DNA of 9,476 nucleotides from Spirochaetaceae bacterium (GCA_028527945.1 JAQQAK010000093.1:1-9476); one strand, 5' to 3'. Counted from the stretch's first letter, positions 1-6,905 are shown. A program made the numbers and translations. The notes: generated by a model not told the origin, from the letters alone.

Positions 1-905
1 GGAAAGCATGTAAAAGCAACCTGATCAAAAACTATTGGTATTTGCTGGTTTAATTCAAGATATGTTTTTTGCAGTGAGGTTAATTCATCTGCGTCATTTG
101 CGTTAACAATTTGCAGTACCCGATATAACCTGTTTACCGCAGCTGCAATATGTTCTGTTTTACAATTTTTAAGAATAATTATTGGTTTATATAAAGTTTT
201 GCACAAGGTTGAACAATTTGTAATTTCTTTCCGTCTTGGATGTTGTTGGAGCGCAGATAAATGTTCGCTTAATATTTCTAAATCCCAGCTGAATATCGCT
301 CTGTATATAGTTCTATAATAAGGATTTATGTATGTTTTAAAGATTTTAGGGTCAATCTTTTTTAAAAGAGTTTCCAGTGATGCTTTTAATATTTCAATAT
401 GATTGAAGAATACAATATCACCTTCTATCAGAAAATCTGGATTGATCCTGTCTTTTCCTTTGACAATGATACTCATGTATGTTGAAACCAGTGAACCCTT
501 TGTTTTTATGCGGTGTTCTGGTCTTGTTGCCATTGTATCAATTTTAATTCTATCAAGGTAACGAAGTGTTGCCTCATTTTGCTTTTTTGTTTTAACGGGG
601 GCATATGAAGTAGCATTTTTCTTTGGAGCACTTTTTACAGCTTTGCTGCTTGCTCCTGTATTAGGTCTACTTTGTGTTGATGGACTTTTTCTTGCAGATG
701 ATGCTGAAGATGTTGCTCTAGCGCCTGTTGTACTTTTCATTCTGTCATAGCGGCTTTTTAGGGCTGCATCGGTTTTTTCTATTCCGACTTCACCTCCAAG
801 AAGCGCGGACATCTTTTTTGCTTCTTCTGCTGATATACTTCCTATGTTTTTACGTGTATTATCTAATTCGCCAGGATTGTATTTTGCAGGCAATCCTTTA
901 CCCAT
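1..905 (-). CDS. Unrecognised protein downstream of trxB, C-terminus beyond window
   Basis: An open reading frame runs on the minus strand from an ATG at 905 to the left edge without a stop, giving 301 complete codons; the C-terminus is outside the window. I do not recognise the family. The N-terminal part (residues 1-56) begins MGKGLPAKYNPGELDN and is followed by a low-complexity Ser/Thr/Ala/Lys/Pro-rich segment (about 57-108) that looks like a flexible linker. From about 110 the protein looks folded, with alternating hydrophobic and charged segments. There is no signal peptide or membrane segment, so it is probably cytoplasmic. An in-frame ATG also exists at 911, but GGGGG at 915-919 is well spaced only for 905. 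The gene lies 44 nt after trxB on the same strand, but a sigma-28-like promoter sits directly upstream, which hints at a motility-related role. Base composition matches its neighbours. That the frame is coding is fairly sure; the function is unknown. Confidence 0.8.
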   Translation of the reverse strand, partial: MGKGLPAKYNPGELDNTRKNIGSISAEEAKKMSALLGGEVGIEKTDAALKSRYDRMKSTTGARATSSASSARKSPSTQSRPNTGASSKAVKSAPKKNATSYAPVKTKKQNEATLRYLDRIKIDTMATRPEHRIKTKGSLVSTYMSIIVKGKDRINPDFLIEGDIVFFNHIEILKASLETLLKKIDPKIFKTYINPYYRTIYRAIFSWDLEILSEHLSALQQHPRRKEITNCSTLCKTLYKPIIILKNCKTEHIAAAVNRLYRVLQIVNANDADELTSLQKTYLELNQQIPIVFDQVAFTCF

Positions 906-914
906 AAACATTTA

Positions 915-919
915 CCCCC
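915..919 (-). promoter_or_regulatory. Ribosome binding site deciding the ATG at 905
   Basis: The minus strand reads GGGGG here, 9 nt before the ATG at 905 and only 3 nt before the alternative in-frame ATG at 911. The spacing favours 905. A third ATG at 921 overlaps the run but is out of frame and stops almost at once. Confidence 0.55.
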
Positions 920-926
920 ATTGTTT

Positions 927-952
927 TTATCGGCAAAGAAAATATCTTTTTA
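927..952 (-). promoter_or_regulatory. Sigma-28 (FliA)-type promoter for the unrecognised gene
   Basis: On the minus strand TAAA (952-949) is followed after 14 nt by GCCGATAA (934-927). The -10 element matches the flagellar sigma-28 consensus at all eight positions, and the spacing is one short of the usual 15. Transcription would start near 920, giving a very short leader that contains little beyond the ribosome binding site. The -35 overlaps the trxB stop codon (952-950). The match is seen directly; activity is inferred. Confidence 0.6.
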
Positions 953-1891
953 CAGTGGATTCTCTAAAAGATATTTCTCTGCTTCAATTGCTGCCATACA
1001 GCCTGTTCCTGCTGATGTTATTGCCTGTCTGAACTGTTTGTCCTGAACATCTCCTGCGGCAAATACCCCTGGAACAGACGTTATTGTTGAGCCGCTTTTG
1101 GTTATTATGTACCCTGTATTGTCTGTTTTTACCGCACCATCAAGGAATGATGTGTTTGGAGTATGCCCTATGGCATAAAAAAGACCTTTTGCCTCATGAT
1201 CGTATTCTTTGTCTGTTTTAAGATCTTTTAAAACAACGTGTGAAAGAGCATTGTCGCCTTTTACGTCAACGAGTGTAGTGCTCCATAAGATTTCTATCTT
1301 TGGGTTTGCAAAAACTCTGTCTTGCATGGCTTTACTTGCTCTAAGTTCATCTCGTCTATGTACTATGTAAATCTTGCTTCCGAATTTTGAAAGGTGCATA
1401 GCTTCTTCCATTGCAGTATCTCCACCACCTATTACGACAAGCGGTTGATCTCTGAAGACCGGAAGTGCTCCGTCACAAACCGCACATGCGGAAATTCCTC
1501 TTTGCCAGAAGTCTTCTTCATGAGGAACATGCATTCTCTTTGCAATTGCACCTGTTGCTATTATTACAGCTTCTGCTTTTTCTTCTGTTTCAGATGTTTT
1601 TACAGTAAAAGGTCGTTTGGAAAAATCAACAGATTCAACAGTTTCTGTTAATATATCGACCCCTGCGTTAACAGATTGAGCTCTCATCATCATTGTTAAT
1701 TCTGAGCCGCCGACTCCATCAGGGAATCCTGGGTAATTCTCAACTGTGCCTGTTGTTGTAAGCTGACCGCCTGGAGCTACTCCTCCTGCCATCCATCCTT
1801 CAAATAAAAGCGGTGAAAATCCTGCTCTTGCTGTATAAATTCCTGCTGTATGCCCAGCTGGACCTGAGCCTATAATAATTATCTTTCTCAT
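950..1891 (-). CDS. trxB: Thioredoxin reductase (NADPH), low-molecular-weight type
   Basis: A cytoplasmic FAD flavoprotein that uses NADPH to reduce thioredoxin, supplying electrons for disulfide reduction and peroxide defence. The 313 residues are close to the roughly 320 typical of bacterial TrxB. The order of motifs is complete: FAD-binding GSGPAG (8-13), the GGQLTTT loop (41-47), redox-active CAVC followed by DG (136-141), NADPH-binding GGGDTAMEEA (155-164), HRRDELR (178-184) whose arginines read the 2'-phosphate of NADPH, and the C-terminal FAD motif GD (280-281) followed by QFRQAITSAGTG. Start chosen at 1891 because GGAG (1901-1898) lies 6 nt upstream. The segment EGWMAGGVAPGGQ (31-43) is longer than in E. 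coli TrxB and resembles plant NADPH-thioredoxin reductases. The gene is divergent from the receptor cluster and is followed on the same strand by the unrecognised gene. Nothing indicates damage. Confidence 0.97.
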   Translation of the reverse strand: MRKIIIIGSGPAGHTAGIYTARAGFSPLLFEGWMAGGVAPGGQLTTTGTVENYPGFPDGVGGSELTMMMRAQSVNAGVDILTETVESVDFSKRPFTVKTSETEEKAEAVIIATGAIAKRMHVPHEEDFWQRGISACAVCDGALPVFRDQPLVVIGGGDTAMEEAMHLSKFGSKIYIVHRRDELRASKAMQDRVFANPKIEILWSTTLVDVKGDNALSHVVLKDLKTDKEYDHEAKGLFYAIGHTPNTSFLDGAVKTDNTGYIITKSGSTITSVPGVFAAGDVQDKQFRQAITSAGTGCMAAIEAEKYLLENPL

Positions 1892-1931
1892 ATTGTTCTC
1901 CGATTTAAAACTTGGGTTATATTTATAAATT

Positions 1932-1964
1932 TATCTTAAAAAACTTGGTTGGTTTTTTAAGATA
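1932..1964. repeat. Perfect 13-bp inverted repeat in the trxB leader
   Basis: The arms TATCTTAAAAAAC (1932-1944) and GTTTTTTAAGATA (1952-1964) are exact reverse complements around a 7-nt loop. If the TATAAT at 1991-1986 is the trxB -10, the repeat lies about 15-47 nt into the trxB transcript. It could be an operator for a dimeric regulator or a leader hairpin. It contains only two G:C pairs and no separate U tract follows, so it is a poor terminator. It matches no operator I can name. Confidence 0.6.
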
Positions 1965-1985
1965 TTGTTGACTTAAAATTTTACA

Positions 1986-2015
1986 ATTATACGTAATAAA
2001 TCTTTATACTATAAA
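1986..2015 (-). promoter_or_regulatory. Candidate sigma-70 promoter of trxB
   Basis: The minus strand has a perfect TATAAT (1991-1986) with TTTATA (2015-2010, 4 of 6 to consensus) 18 nt upstream. Predicted start is near 1979, giving a leader of about 90 nt that includes the 13-bp inverted repeat. In such AT-rich DNA chance matches are common, so support is moderate. Confidence 0.4.
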
Positions 2016-2059
2016 TATTTGTAAAATCTCATTCGTTCAAACTAAAGCTTTTTTTTATA

Positions 2060-2088
2060 AGCTATAAGATTTGTAATCTTAGCTTTTT
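2060..2088 (+). terminator. Terminator-like hairpin with no gene upstream
   Basis: AGCTATAAGATT (2060-2071) pairs with AATCTTAGCT (2075-2084) around a 3-nt TGT loop, leaving a 2-nt bulge, and is followed by a short T run (2084-2088). It is oriented for plus-strand transcription, yet no plus-strand gene ends here. It may be a leader attenuator, the end of a short RNA, or chance. Confidence 0.35.
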
Positions 2089-2194
2089 CAAGAGCCTTAA
2101 TGTAATACGAACATTCCTTTTAGTTTATCACAACGTGGTAAAAAAAAGAAGTCAATTATAATGTAATAATTAAAAAAAAGATTGGCCACATTTT

Positions 2195-2224
2195 TTGACT
2201 TTCTATATAGCAATGAATGATAAT
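2195..2224 (+). promoter_or_regulatory. Sigma-70-type promoter of the first receptor gene
   Basis: TTGACT (2195-2200, 5 of 6) and GATAAT (2219-2224, 5 of 6) are separated by 18 nt, just upstream of the first receptor. Predicted start is near 2231, giving a leader of about 45 nt before the ATG at 2276. There is no sigma-28 -10 element here. Confidence 0.55.
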
Positions 2225-2275
2225 AAATAAAGAGATTTTAAAAGATCATTCTTTATTCGCCGGGAGGGTGTTTAT

Positions 2276-4225
2276 ATGAAATTAAAAATGAGGTTTATTC
2301 TTCCTTTAAGTGCTTTAACAGCTTTTGGATTAATTATTGTTTCTTCAATTTTATATATTTCGGCAAAACAAGAGATTCAAAGTCTTTCTCTTGGGCAAAT
2401 GGTTCAGGTTGCTGAATCTCTTGTGCGCAGTGTGGATGATTACCATAAAAAGCTTGAATCAGATATAAAAGATTTCTCTCTTGATGATGTGTATGGAAAA
2501 TATCTTATTTCTCCTACCAAGAAAAATCTTTCCGCGGCTAATTCTGTTCTTAAAACATTGCAATCACATAATCCTGGATATCAGAATATTGCTCTTGTTA
2601 ATTTTTCGGGAAATGTGGTTGCCTGTAGTGATGAGTCGTTAATTGATAACTTAAACGTCTCGAATAGAGATTATTTTATAAGTGCTTTAAACGGAAGAGT
2701 GGCTATAGGGGATGCTGTTTTAAGTAGTATAACCAATACTCCTACTAATACAGTTTCTATGCCGGTAAAAAATGGTAAGGCAATAATGGGCGTGCTGATT
2801 GCTGTAGCAGATTTATCCAGCTTTAATGAAACTTTTATGAACTCTGTAAAAATAGGTGAAAATGGATATGCTTTTATGTATGACAATAACGGCACTATGG
2901 TTGCTCATAGAGATAAAAGTCTGTTGTTTAATAACTATGCTAAAAACTCTGATTATGGTCGGTATATTCTTTCAGAAGGGAATGGAGTCTATAAGTATGA
3001 ATATAATGGTTCTGTTAAAATAATGGCTTTTCGACAGACTGCGATAAAAGATTGGTATGTTGTCGTGACAGCTAAAGTTTCAGATCTTTATTCCGGTGTG
3101 TATAAAGTATTTCAGCTGACAATTATTATTGTGATGATTGTTTTAGTCATGATAATTTTTATTATATGGATGCTTGTAGCATCTGTGGTACGACCTATAA
3201 AAGTAGTTGTAGCAGACGCAAAATTGATTGCTGATGGAGATCTGCGTACAAAAGGTAAAAGAAATAATCTTGTAGAGAGAAAAGACGAGATTGGAGAGCT
3301 TGCTCATGCTTTTGAGGATATGGTTGTAAAATTAAAAGATGTAGTTGTTGATGTTCGGGCGTCTTCAGAAACTGTTTATCAGAATAGTGAACAGTTAACT
3401 GCTACAGCAGAGGAGCTTTCCCAAGGAGCTACTGAACAAGCCGCTAATTCTGAAGAAGTGTCTTCCGCTATGGAAGAAATGGGAGCCACAATTGAGCAGA
3501 ATGCCGACAACTCTGTTCAGACTGAAAAGATTGCGCGGCAAGCTTCTCTTGACGCGGAAAGAGGTGGAGCTGCTGTACTTGAAACGGTTCAAGCTATGAG
3601 ACTGATTTCTGAAAAGGTAAAAATAATAGATGATATAGCCAGAAATACAAACATCCTTTCATTAAACGCGTCAATAGAGGCCGCTCGTGCTGGCTCACAG
3701 GGGAAGGGGGTTGCGGTCGTTGCTGTTGAAGTTGGAAAGCTTGCAGCAAATAGTCAAAAGGCTGCAAAAGAAATATTTGAACTGGCTAATTCCAGTGTCG
3801 GAAAGGCTGAACAGGCAGGAGCGCTTATAACCAAAATAGTAGGCGATATAAAAAACACAGCTGAACTTGTAGAGGAAATTTCTGCCTCAAGTAGTGAACA
3901 AAATACCGGAGTTGTCCAGATTAATAATGCTCTTGTTCAGTTAGATCAGGCTATTCAATCAAATGTTGCCTCTTCGGAAGAGACTTCATCAATGGCTGAA
4001 AAGCTTTCAATTCAGGCAGAAAATCTTGCTGGAGCAATAGATTTTTTTAAAATTGATAATGAAAATAGAGTTGCTACATCTAAAGAGGAAGATCCTTTTA
4101 TTCAGGCTCTTTTTAGTGATGACCCATATGACAACAATTCTGCAGAAACTCAACAAATAAGCTTGCCTGAACATGGTGATGACTATATGGAGTTATTGCT
4201 CGAAAACGATTTTGAAGCATTTTAA
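2276..4225 (+). CDS. Methyl-accepting chemotaxis receptor A (dCache-HAMP-MCP signal)
   Basis: A transmembrane chemoreceptor that senses a ligand outside the inner membrane and controls CheA through CheW. The 649 residues comprise TM1 (about 8-29), a periplasmic double Cache domain (about 30-278, with NRDYF at 130-134 and ADL at 178-180), TM2 (about 279-303), HAMP (about 304-357, with P307 and DEIGELAHAF 337-346) and a coiled-coil signalling hairpin to about 592. The tip, IARNTNILSLNASIEAARAG (454-473), is recognisable, but the next residues read SQGKGV where the family and its two paralogs have E..G.GF. After a linker of about 50 residues with many acidic positions it ends in DFEAF, which fits the CheR/CheB docking pentapeptide. 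The start at 2276 has GGGAGG 8 nt upstream. Unlike its two paralogs it has no cheW behind it; 250 nt separate it from mcp-B. The ligand is unknown. Confidence 0.96.
   Translation: MKLKMRFILPLSALTAFGLIIVSSILYISAKQEIQSLSLGQMVQVAESLVRSVDDYHKKLESDIKDFSLDDVYGKYLISPTKKNLSAANSVLKTLQSHNPGYQNIALVNFSGNVVACSDESLIDNLNVSNRDYFISALNGRVAIGDAVLSSITNTPTNTVSMPVKNGKAIMGVLIAVADLSSFNETFMNSVKIGENGYAFMYDNNGTMVAHRDKSLLFNNYAKNSDYGRYILSEGNGVYKYEYNGSVKIMAFRQTAIKDWYVVVTAKVSDLYSGVYKVFQLTIIIVMIVLVMIIFIIWMLVASVVRPIKVVVADAKLIADGDLRTKGKRNNLVERKDEIGELAHAFEDMVVKLKDVVVDVRASSETVYQNSEQLTATAEELSQGATEQAANSEEVSSAMEEMGATIEQNADNSVQTEKIARQASLDAERGGAAVLETVQAMRLISEKVKIIDDIARNTNILSLNASIEAARAGSQGKGVAVVAVEVGKLAANSQKAAKEIFELANSSVGKAEQAGALITKIVGDIKNTAELVEEISASSSEQNTGVVQINNALVQLDQAIQSNVASSEETSSMAEKLSIQAENLAGAIDFFKIDNENRVATSKEEDPFIQALFSDDPYDNNSAETQQISLPEHGDDYMELLLENDFEAF
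4208..4222 (+). other. C-terminal CheR/CheB docking pentapeptide DFEAF of receptor A
   Basis: The last five codons encode DFEAF, matching the pattern x-[FWYH]-x-x-[FWYH] known from NWETF of E. coli Tar and Tsr. It sits after a linker of about 50 residues, as expected of a flexible tether. Binding is inferred from the pattern. Confidence 0.65.
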
Positions 4226-4475
4226 AAATGAACTAAATATTAGTGTTGTTAAATATATGTAAACAAATATATTAAATAATTGTTTTATATTTTTCAAGTT
4301 ATTCATGGTCTGTTTTTTGTAAAATTTTCATAATATTCTTGTCTTACTGATAATTGTTATTTACTTTTTTTGTAAAGTTCATTTAAATCATAATTCTTTA
4401 TTTAAAAACCTACCCTATATTGAGTAGAAACGTGAAAAAAATAATTACTCGTAATTGAACTTCAAGGAGGAAGTC
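4226..4475. other. Intergenic spacer between receptors A and B
   Basis: The 250-nt AT-rich gap holds no gene. There is no strong terminator after receptor A; the only hairpin (4252-4273) is made purely of A:T pairs. A small inverted repeat AATTAC-TC-GTAATT (4443-4456) precedes the ribosome binding site. TATATT at 4416-4421 could be a -10 but has no good -35, so the promoter of receptor B is not identified and read-through from receptor A is possible. Confidence 0.5.
4464..4470 (+). promoter_or_regulatory. Ribosome binding site deciding the ATG at 4476
   Basis: AAGGAGG, a near-perfect Shine-Dalgarno sequence, lies 5 nt before the ATG at 4476. It is inside the reading frame of the longer option starting at TTG 4455, which argues against that longer start. 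Confidence 0.85.
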
Positions 4476-6386
4476 ATGAAGTTGCGCATGAGGTTTGTTT
4501 TACCTCTAAGTATTTTGGTCACCGCGGGATTAATTGTTGTTTCATTTGTTTTGTATAAATCTGCAAAAAATGAGTTGCAAAGTTCTGCTATTGGTCAAAT
4601 GGAACAGGTCTCGGAGGCCCTTGTTCATAGTGCTGATTATTATCATAAAGTGTTGAAATCAGATATTAAAAATTTTGCATCCTCTTCAAAGTTTGAAGCT
4701 TTCTTAGAGTCGGGAAGTCATGAGGATTTGCTATCCTGCAATGATAGGCTGAAACAGTATAAAGCAGATAATAGCAGCTATGAGAATATAGTCTTGCTTG
4801 ATTTATCTGGTGAAGTTATTGCTTCAAGTACTGAATCTATAATTGGGAAAGTTAATTGTAGCGACAGAGATTATTTTAAAGAGGCTCTTAAAGGGCATTC
4901 TTATATTGGAGATGCTATTAGAAGTAAGGTTTCAGGAAATCCTACTAACACAGTTAGCTATCCTGTAAAAAGTGGTAATAAAATAATTGGAGTATTAATT
5001 GTTGTTGCTGATTTAACCAATTTTTCTGATCAGTTTATCAGTCCGTTGCATATTGGAGACAAGGGATATGTGTATATGTGTGATAATAATGGTCTTGTTA
5101 TTTCGCATCCTGATGAATCAGGAATTCTGGAAGTTAATTTAAATGATTATGATTTTGGAAAGCACATAATGTCAGAAAAAGATGGTGTTTATAATTATAC
5201 TTTTAAAGGTGTTTCTAAAATTGCTGTTTATAGAGCTACGACTAAAAAAGGCTGGGAAGTTATTGCTACAGCTTCAACCTCTGATATTTTTTCAGGTGTC
5301 AACAATGTATTAAAGTTTACAACCATTATAGGAGTAGTGGTTCTATTGGTGATGATCTCAATAATTTGGTTTTTGGTAAGCAGTGTTGTAAATCCCATAA
5401 AGAAAGCAGCTGATGACGCGGAAAAAATAGCAGGTGGAGACTTAACTATTAAAATTTATGAAAAGAACTTGAAGCGAGCAGATGAGATTGGAACTCTTGC
5501 AAAGGCATTTAATGATATGCTTTTAAAGCTTCGAGAGGTTGTATTTGAAGTCAGAACATCTTCTGAAACAGTATTTCAAAGTAGTGAACAACTGACTGCT
5601 ACAGCAGAAGAACTCTCTCAGGGCTCAACTGAGCAGGCTGCTACTTCAGAAGAAGTTTCTTCTTCAATGGAAGAAATGTCTTCAACAATACAGCAAAATG
5701 CTGAGAATTCAAGACAGACAGAGACCATGGCAAAGCAAGCTTCTGTAGATGCTGATGATGGAGGTGCTGCTGTTGTTGATACAGTTGAGGCCATGAGGGC
5801 TATTTCTGAAAAGGTAAAAATAATAGATGATATAGCCAGAAATACAAACATCCTTTCATTAAATGCTTCAATAGAAGCCGCTCGAGCAGGAGAGCATGGC
5901 ACGGGTTTTGCCGTTGTAGCGACTGAGGTTGGTAAGCTTGCTGCACATAGTCAGGACGCAGCACAGGAAATTTTTGAACTTGCAAGCTCAAGTGTAGGTA
6001 AAGCAGAAAAGGCGGGAGAATTAATTTCAAAGGTTGTGTCAGGTATTCAGAATACCGCAGATCTTGTAGAGGAAATATCAGCTTCCAGTTTAGAACAGAA
6101 CGCGGGTGTTTCCCAGATAAACAAAGCCTTGCTGCAGCTTGATCAGGCTATACAATCAAATGTTTCTTCCGCGGAAGAGACTTCATCTATGGCAGAAGAA
6201 TTATCAAGTCAGGCCGAATCTCTTTCTGAAGCAATAGACTTTTTTAAATTAGATGAACATGTAAATGTTTGGGATTCTGTTAAAAAAGATCCTGCAAAAA
6301 CAAATTCGAAAACAAAGAAAGCCTTGAGTTTGCCCGATATCTCTCCTGATAGTGATACTTCTGATGAAGATTTTGAAGCATTTTAA
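4476..6386 (+). CDS. Methyl-accepting chemotaxis receptor B (dCache-HAMP-MCP signal)
   Basis: Paralog of the preceding receptor, 636 residues from the ATG at 4476. That start gives MKLRMRF, matching both paralogs, whereas the upstream TTG would add seven unmatched residues. It has TM1 (about 8-28), a periplasmic double Cache domain (about 30-278, with DRDYF 130-134 and ADL 178-180), TM2 (about 279-303), HAMP (about 304-356, with DEIGTLAKAF 336-345) and a signalling hairpin to about 591. The tip IARNTNILSLNASIEAARAG (453-472) continues with the consensus-like EHGTGFAVVA. The C-terminal linker carries a short LSLP motif and ends in DFEAF, a likely CheR/CheB docking pentapeptide. A cheW follows after 11 nt, whose ribosome binding site touches this stop codon, so the two are almost certainly cotranscribed. 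Sensing specificity probably differs from receptor A because the Cache domains have diverged. The ligand is unknown. Confidence 0.96.
   Translation: MKLRMRFVLPLSILVTAGLIVVSFVLYKSAKNELQSSAIGQMEQVSEALVHSADYYHKVLKSDIKNFASSSKFEAFLESGSHEDLLSCNDRLKQYKADNSSYENIVLLDLSGEVIASSTESIIGKVNCSDRDYFKEALKGHSYIGDAIRSKVSGNPTNTVSYPVKSGNKIIGVLIVVADLTNFSDQFISPLHIGDKGYVYMCDNNGLVISHPDESGILEVNLNDYDFGKHIMSEKDGVYNYTFKGVSKIAVYRATTKKGWEVIATASTSDIFSGVNNVLKFTTIIGVVVLLVMISIIWFLVSSVVNPIKKAADDAEKIAGGDLTIKIYEKNLKRADEIGTLAKAFNDMLLKLREVVFEVRTSSETVFQSSEQLTATAEELSQGSTEQAATSEEVSSSMEEMSSTIQQNAENSRQTETMAKQASVDADDGGAAVVDTVEAMRAISEKVKIIDDIARNTNILSLNASIEAARAGEHGTGFAVVATEVGKLAAHSQDAAQEIFELASSSVGKAEKAGELISKVVSGIQNTADLVEEISASSLEQNAGVSQINKALLQLDQAIQSNVSSAEETSSMAEELSSQAESLSEAIDFFKLDEHVNVWDSVKKDPAKTNSKTKKALSLPDISPDSDTSDEDFEAF
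6369..6383 (+). other. C-terminal CheR/CheB docking pentapeptide DFEAF of receptor B
   Basis: The last five codons encode DFEAF, the same pentapeptide as receptor A, and the bases from GAT through the stop are identical in the two genes. The linker before it differs in sequence, so the shared end looks functionally retained. Confidence 0.65.
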
Positions 6387-6387
6387 A

Positions 6388-6391
6388 GGAG
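6388..6391 (+). promoter_or_regulatory. Ribosome binding site for the GTG start of cheW-1
   Basis: GGAG lies 6 nt before the GTG at 6398 and begins two bases after the receptor B stop codon, implying translational coupling. No ATG occurs in this frame between the receptor stop and the GTG. Confidence 0.7.
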
Positions 6392-6397
6392 ATAAAA

Positions 6398-6877
6398 GTG
6401 GGAGATAAAATAAAATCAGGACAATATTTAACATTCCAAATAGGTGATGAATTTTTTGGACTTGAAGTTTTTTGTGTAAAAGAAATCCTTGAGATTCCAG
6501 CCATAACAGTTGTTCCTGGAATGTCTAAGGTTGTAAGGGGTATTGTAAATATTAGAGGTCTTGTTGTACCAGTTATTGATGTAAAACAAAAGTTTATAGG
6601 TGAAAAAACAGAAATAGGGAAAAACTCTGTAATAATAGTGATTGAATTACATAATTCAGAAGGTACGAGCTTGATGGGAATAATGGCAGATTCTGCAAGA
6701 AGCGTAATTAATTTAACTACGGATGATATTGAAGAACCACCCTCATACGGATCTTCTATTAATAAAAATTATCTTAAGGGGGTAGGGAAAGTCGACGACG
6801 GATTTATTCTTCTGATTAATTCGCAAATGTTGTTTTCTGAAGAAGAACTTAATTCTGTAACAGACGGAGTTTTTTGA
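6398..6877 (+). CDS. cheW: CheW chemotaxis coupling protein 1
   Basis: A small cytoplasmic scaffold of two SH3-like beta subdomains that links receptor tips to the CheA P5 domain in chemosensory arrays. The 159 residues span a single CheW domain and match the usual length. Diagnostic features are FFGLEVFCVKEILE (19-32), the core NIRG (51-54) followed by VPVID (57-61), with R53 corresponding to the conserved arginine of E. coli CheW, then SLMGIMAD in the second subdomain and NKNYLKGVGK near the end. It begins with GTG, supported by GGAG 6 nt upstream and by the alignment of IKSGQ with the ATG-started paralog cheW-2. It directly follows receptor B and is closed by a strong terminator at 6906-6939. 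It is about 60% identical to cheW-2 by ungapped hand count, so the pair arose by duplication. It may prefer receptor B, but this is an inference from position. Confidence 0.95.
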   Translation: MGDKIKSGQYLTFQIGDEFFGLEVFCVKEILEIPAITVVPGMSKVVRGIVNIRGLVVPVIDVKQKFIGEKTEIGKNSVIIVIELHNSEGTSLMGIMADSARSVINLTTDDIEEPPSYGSSINKNYLKGVGKVDDGFILLINSQMLFSEEELNSVTDGVF

Positions 6878-6905
6878 TTTTTTAGTCATTGATATTTATT
6901 TACAT

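Larger units (their letters stand above)
1892..2275. other. Divergent intergenic region between trxB and the first receptor gene
   Basis: This 384-nt, very AT-rich spacer holds no credible gene. In order it contains the trxB ribosome binding site (1898-1901), a perfect inverted repeat (1932-1964), a candidate trxB promoter (about 1986-2015, minus strand), a plus-strand TATACT box (2005-2010), a terminator-like hairpin (2060-2088, plus orientation), a sigma-70-type promoter (2195-2224) and the receptor ribosome binding site (GGGAGG at 2262-2267). Between 2089 and 2194 I see only A/T tracts and no convincing element. Confidence 0.7.

Noticed and set aside
1394..1651. Plus-strand open frame opposite trxB
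   Set aside because: It is the complement of the conserved CAVC and NADPH-binding region of trxB, has a Phe/Ser/Cys-rich composition typical of antisense shadows, and no ribosome binding site.
2098..2168. Exact 10-nt direct repeat TAATGTAATA (2098-2107 and 2159-2168)
   Set aside because: It is short and almost purely A/T in an AT-rich spacer, so chance is the simplest explanation.
4252..4273. Terminator after receptor A
   Set aside because: The 7-bp stem has only A:T pairs and would be too weak; it is expected by chance in such AT-rich sequence.
4373..4380. TAAAGTTC upstream of receptor B as a sigma-28 -35
   Set aside because: No GCCGATAA-like element follows at the right distance.
4455..4475. 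Longer N-terminus for receptor B from a TTG at 4455
   Set aside because: The near-perfect AAGGAGG would lie inside the coding frame, and the ATG at 4476 gives the same MKL(K/R)MRF start as both paralogs.
5618..5902. Antisense open frames within the receptor signalling domains, such as this one on the minus strand
   Set aside because: They lie opposite strongly conserved receptor codons, recur at equivalent places in the paralogs, and have no ribosome binding site or domain of their own.
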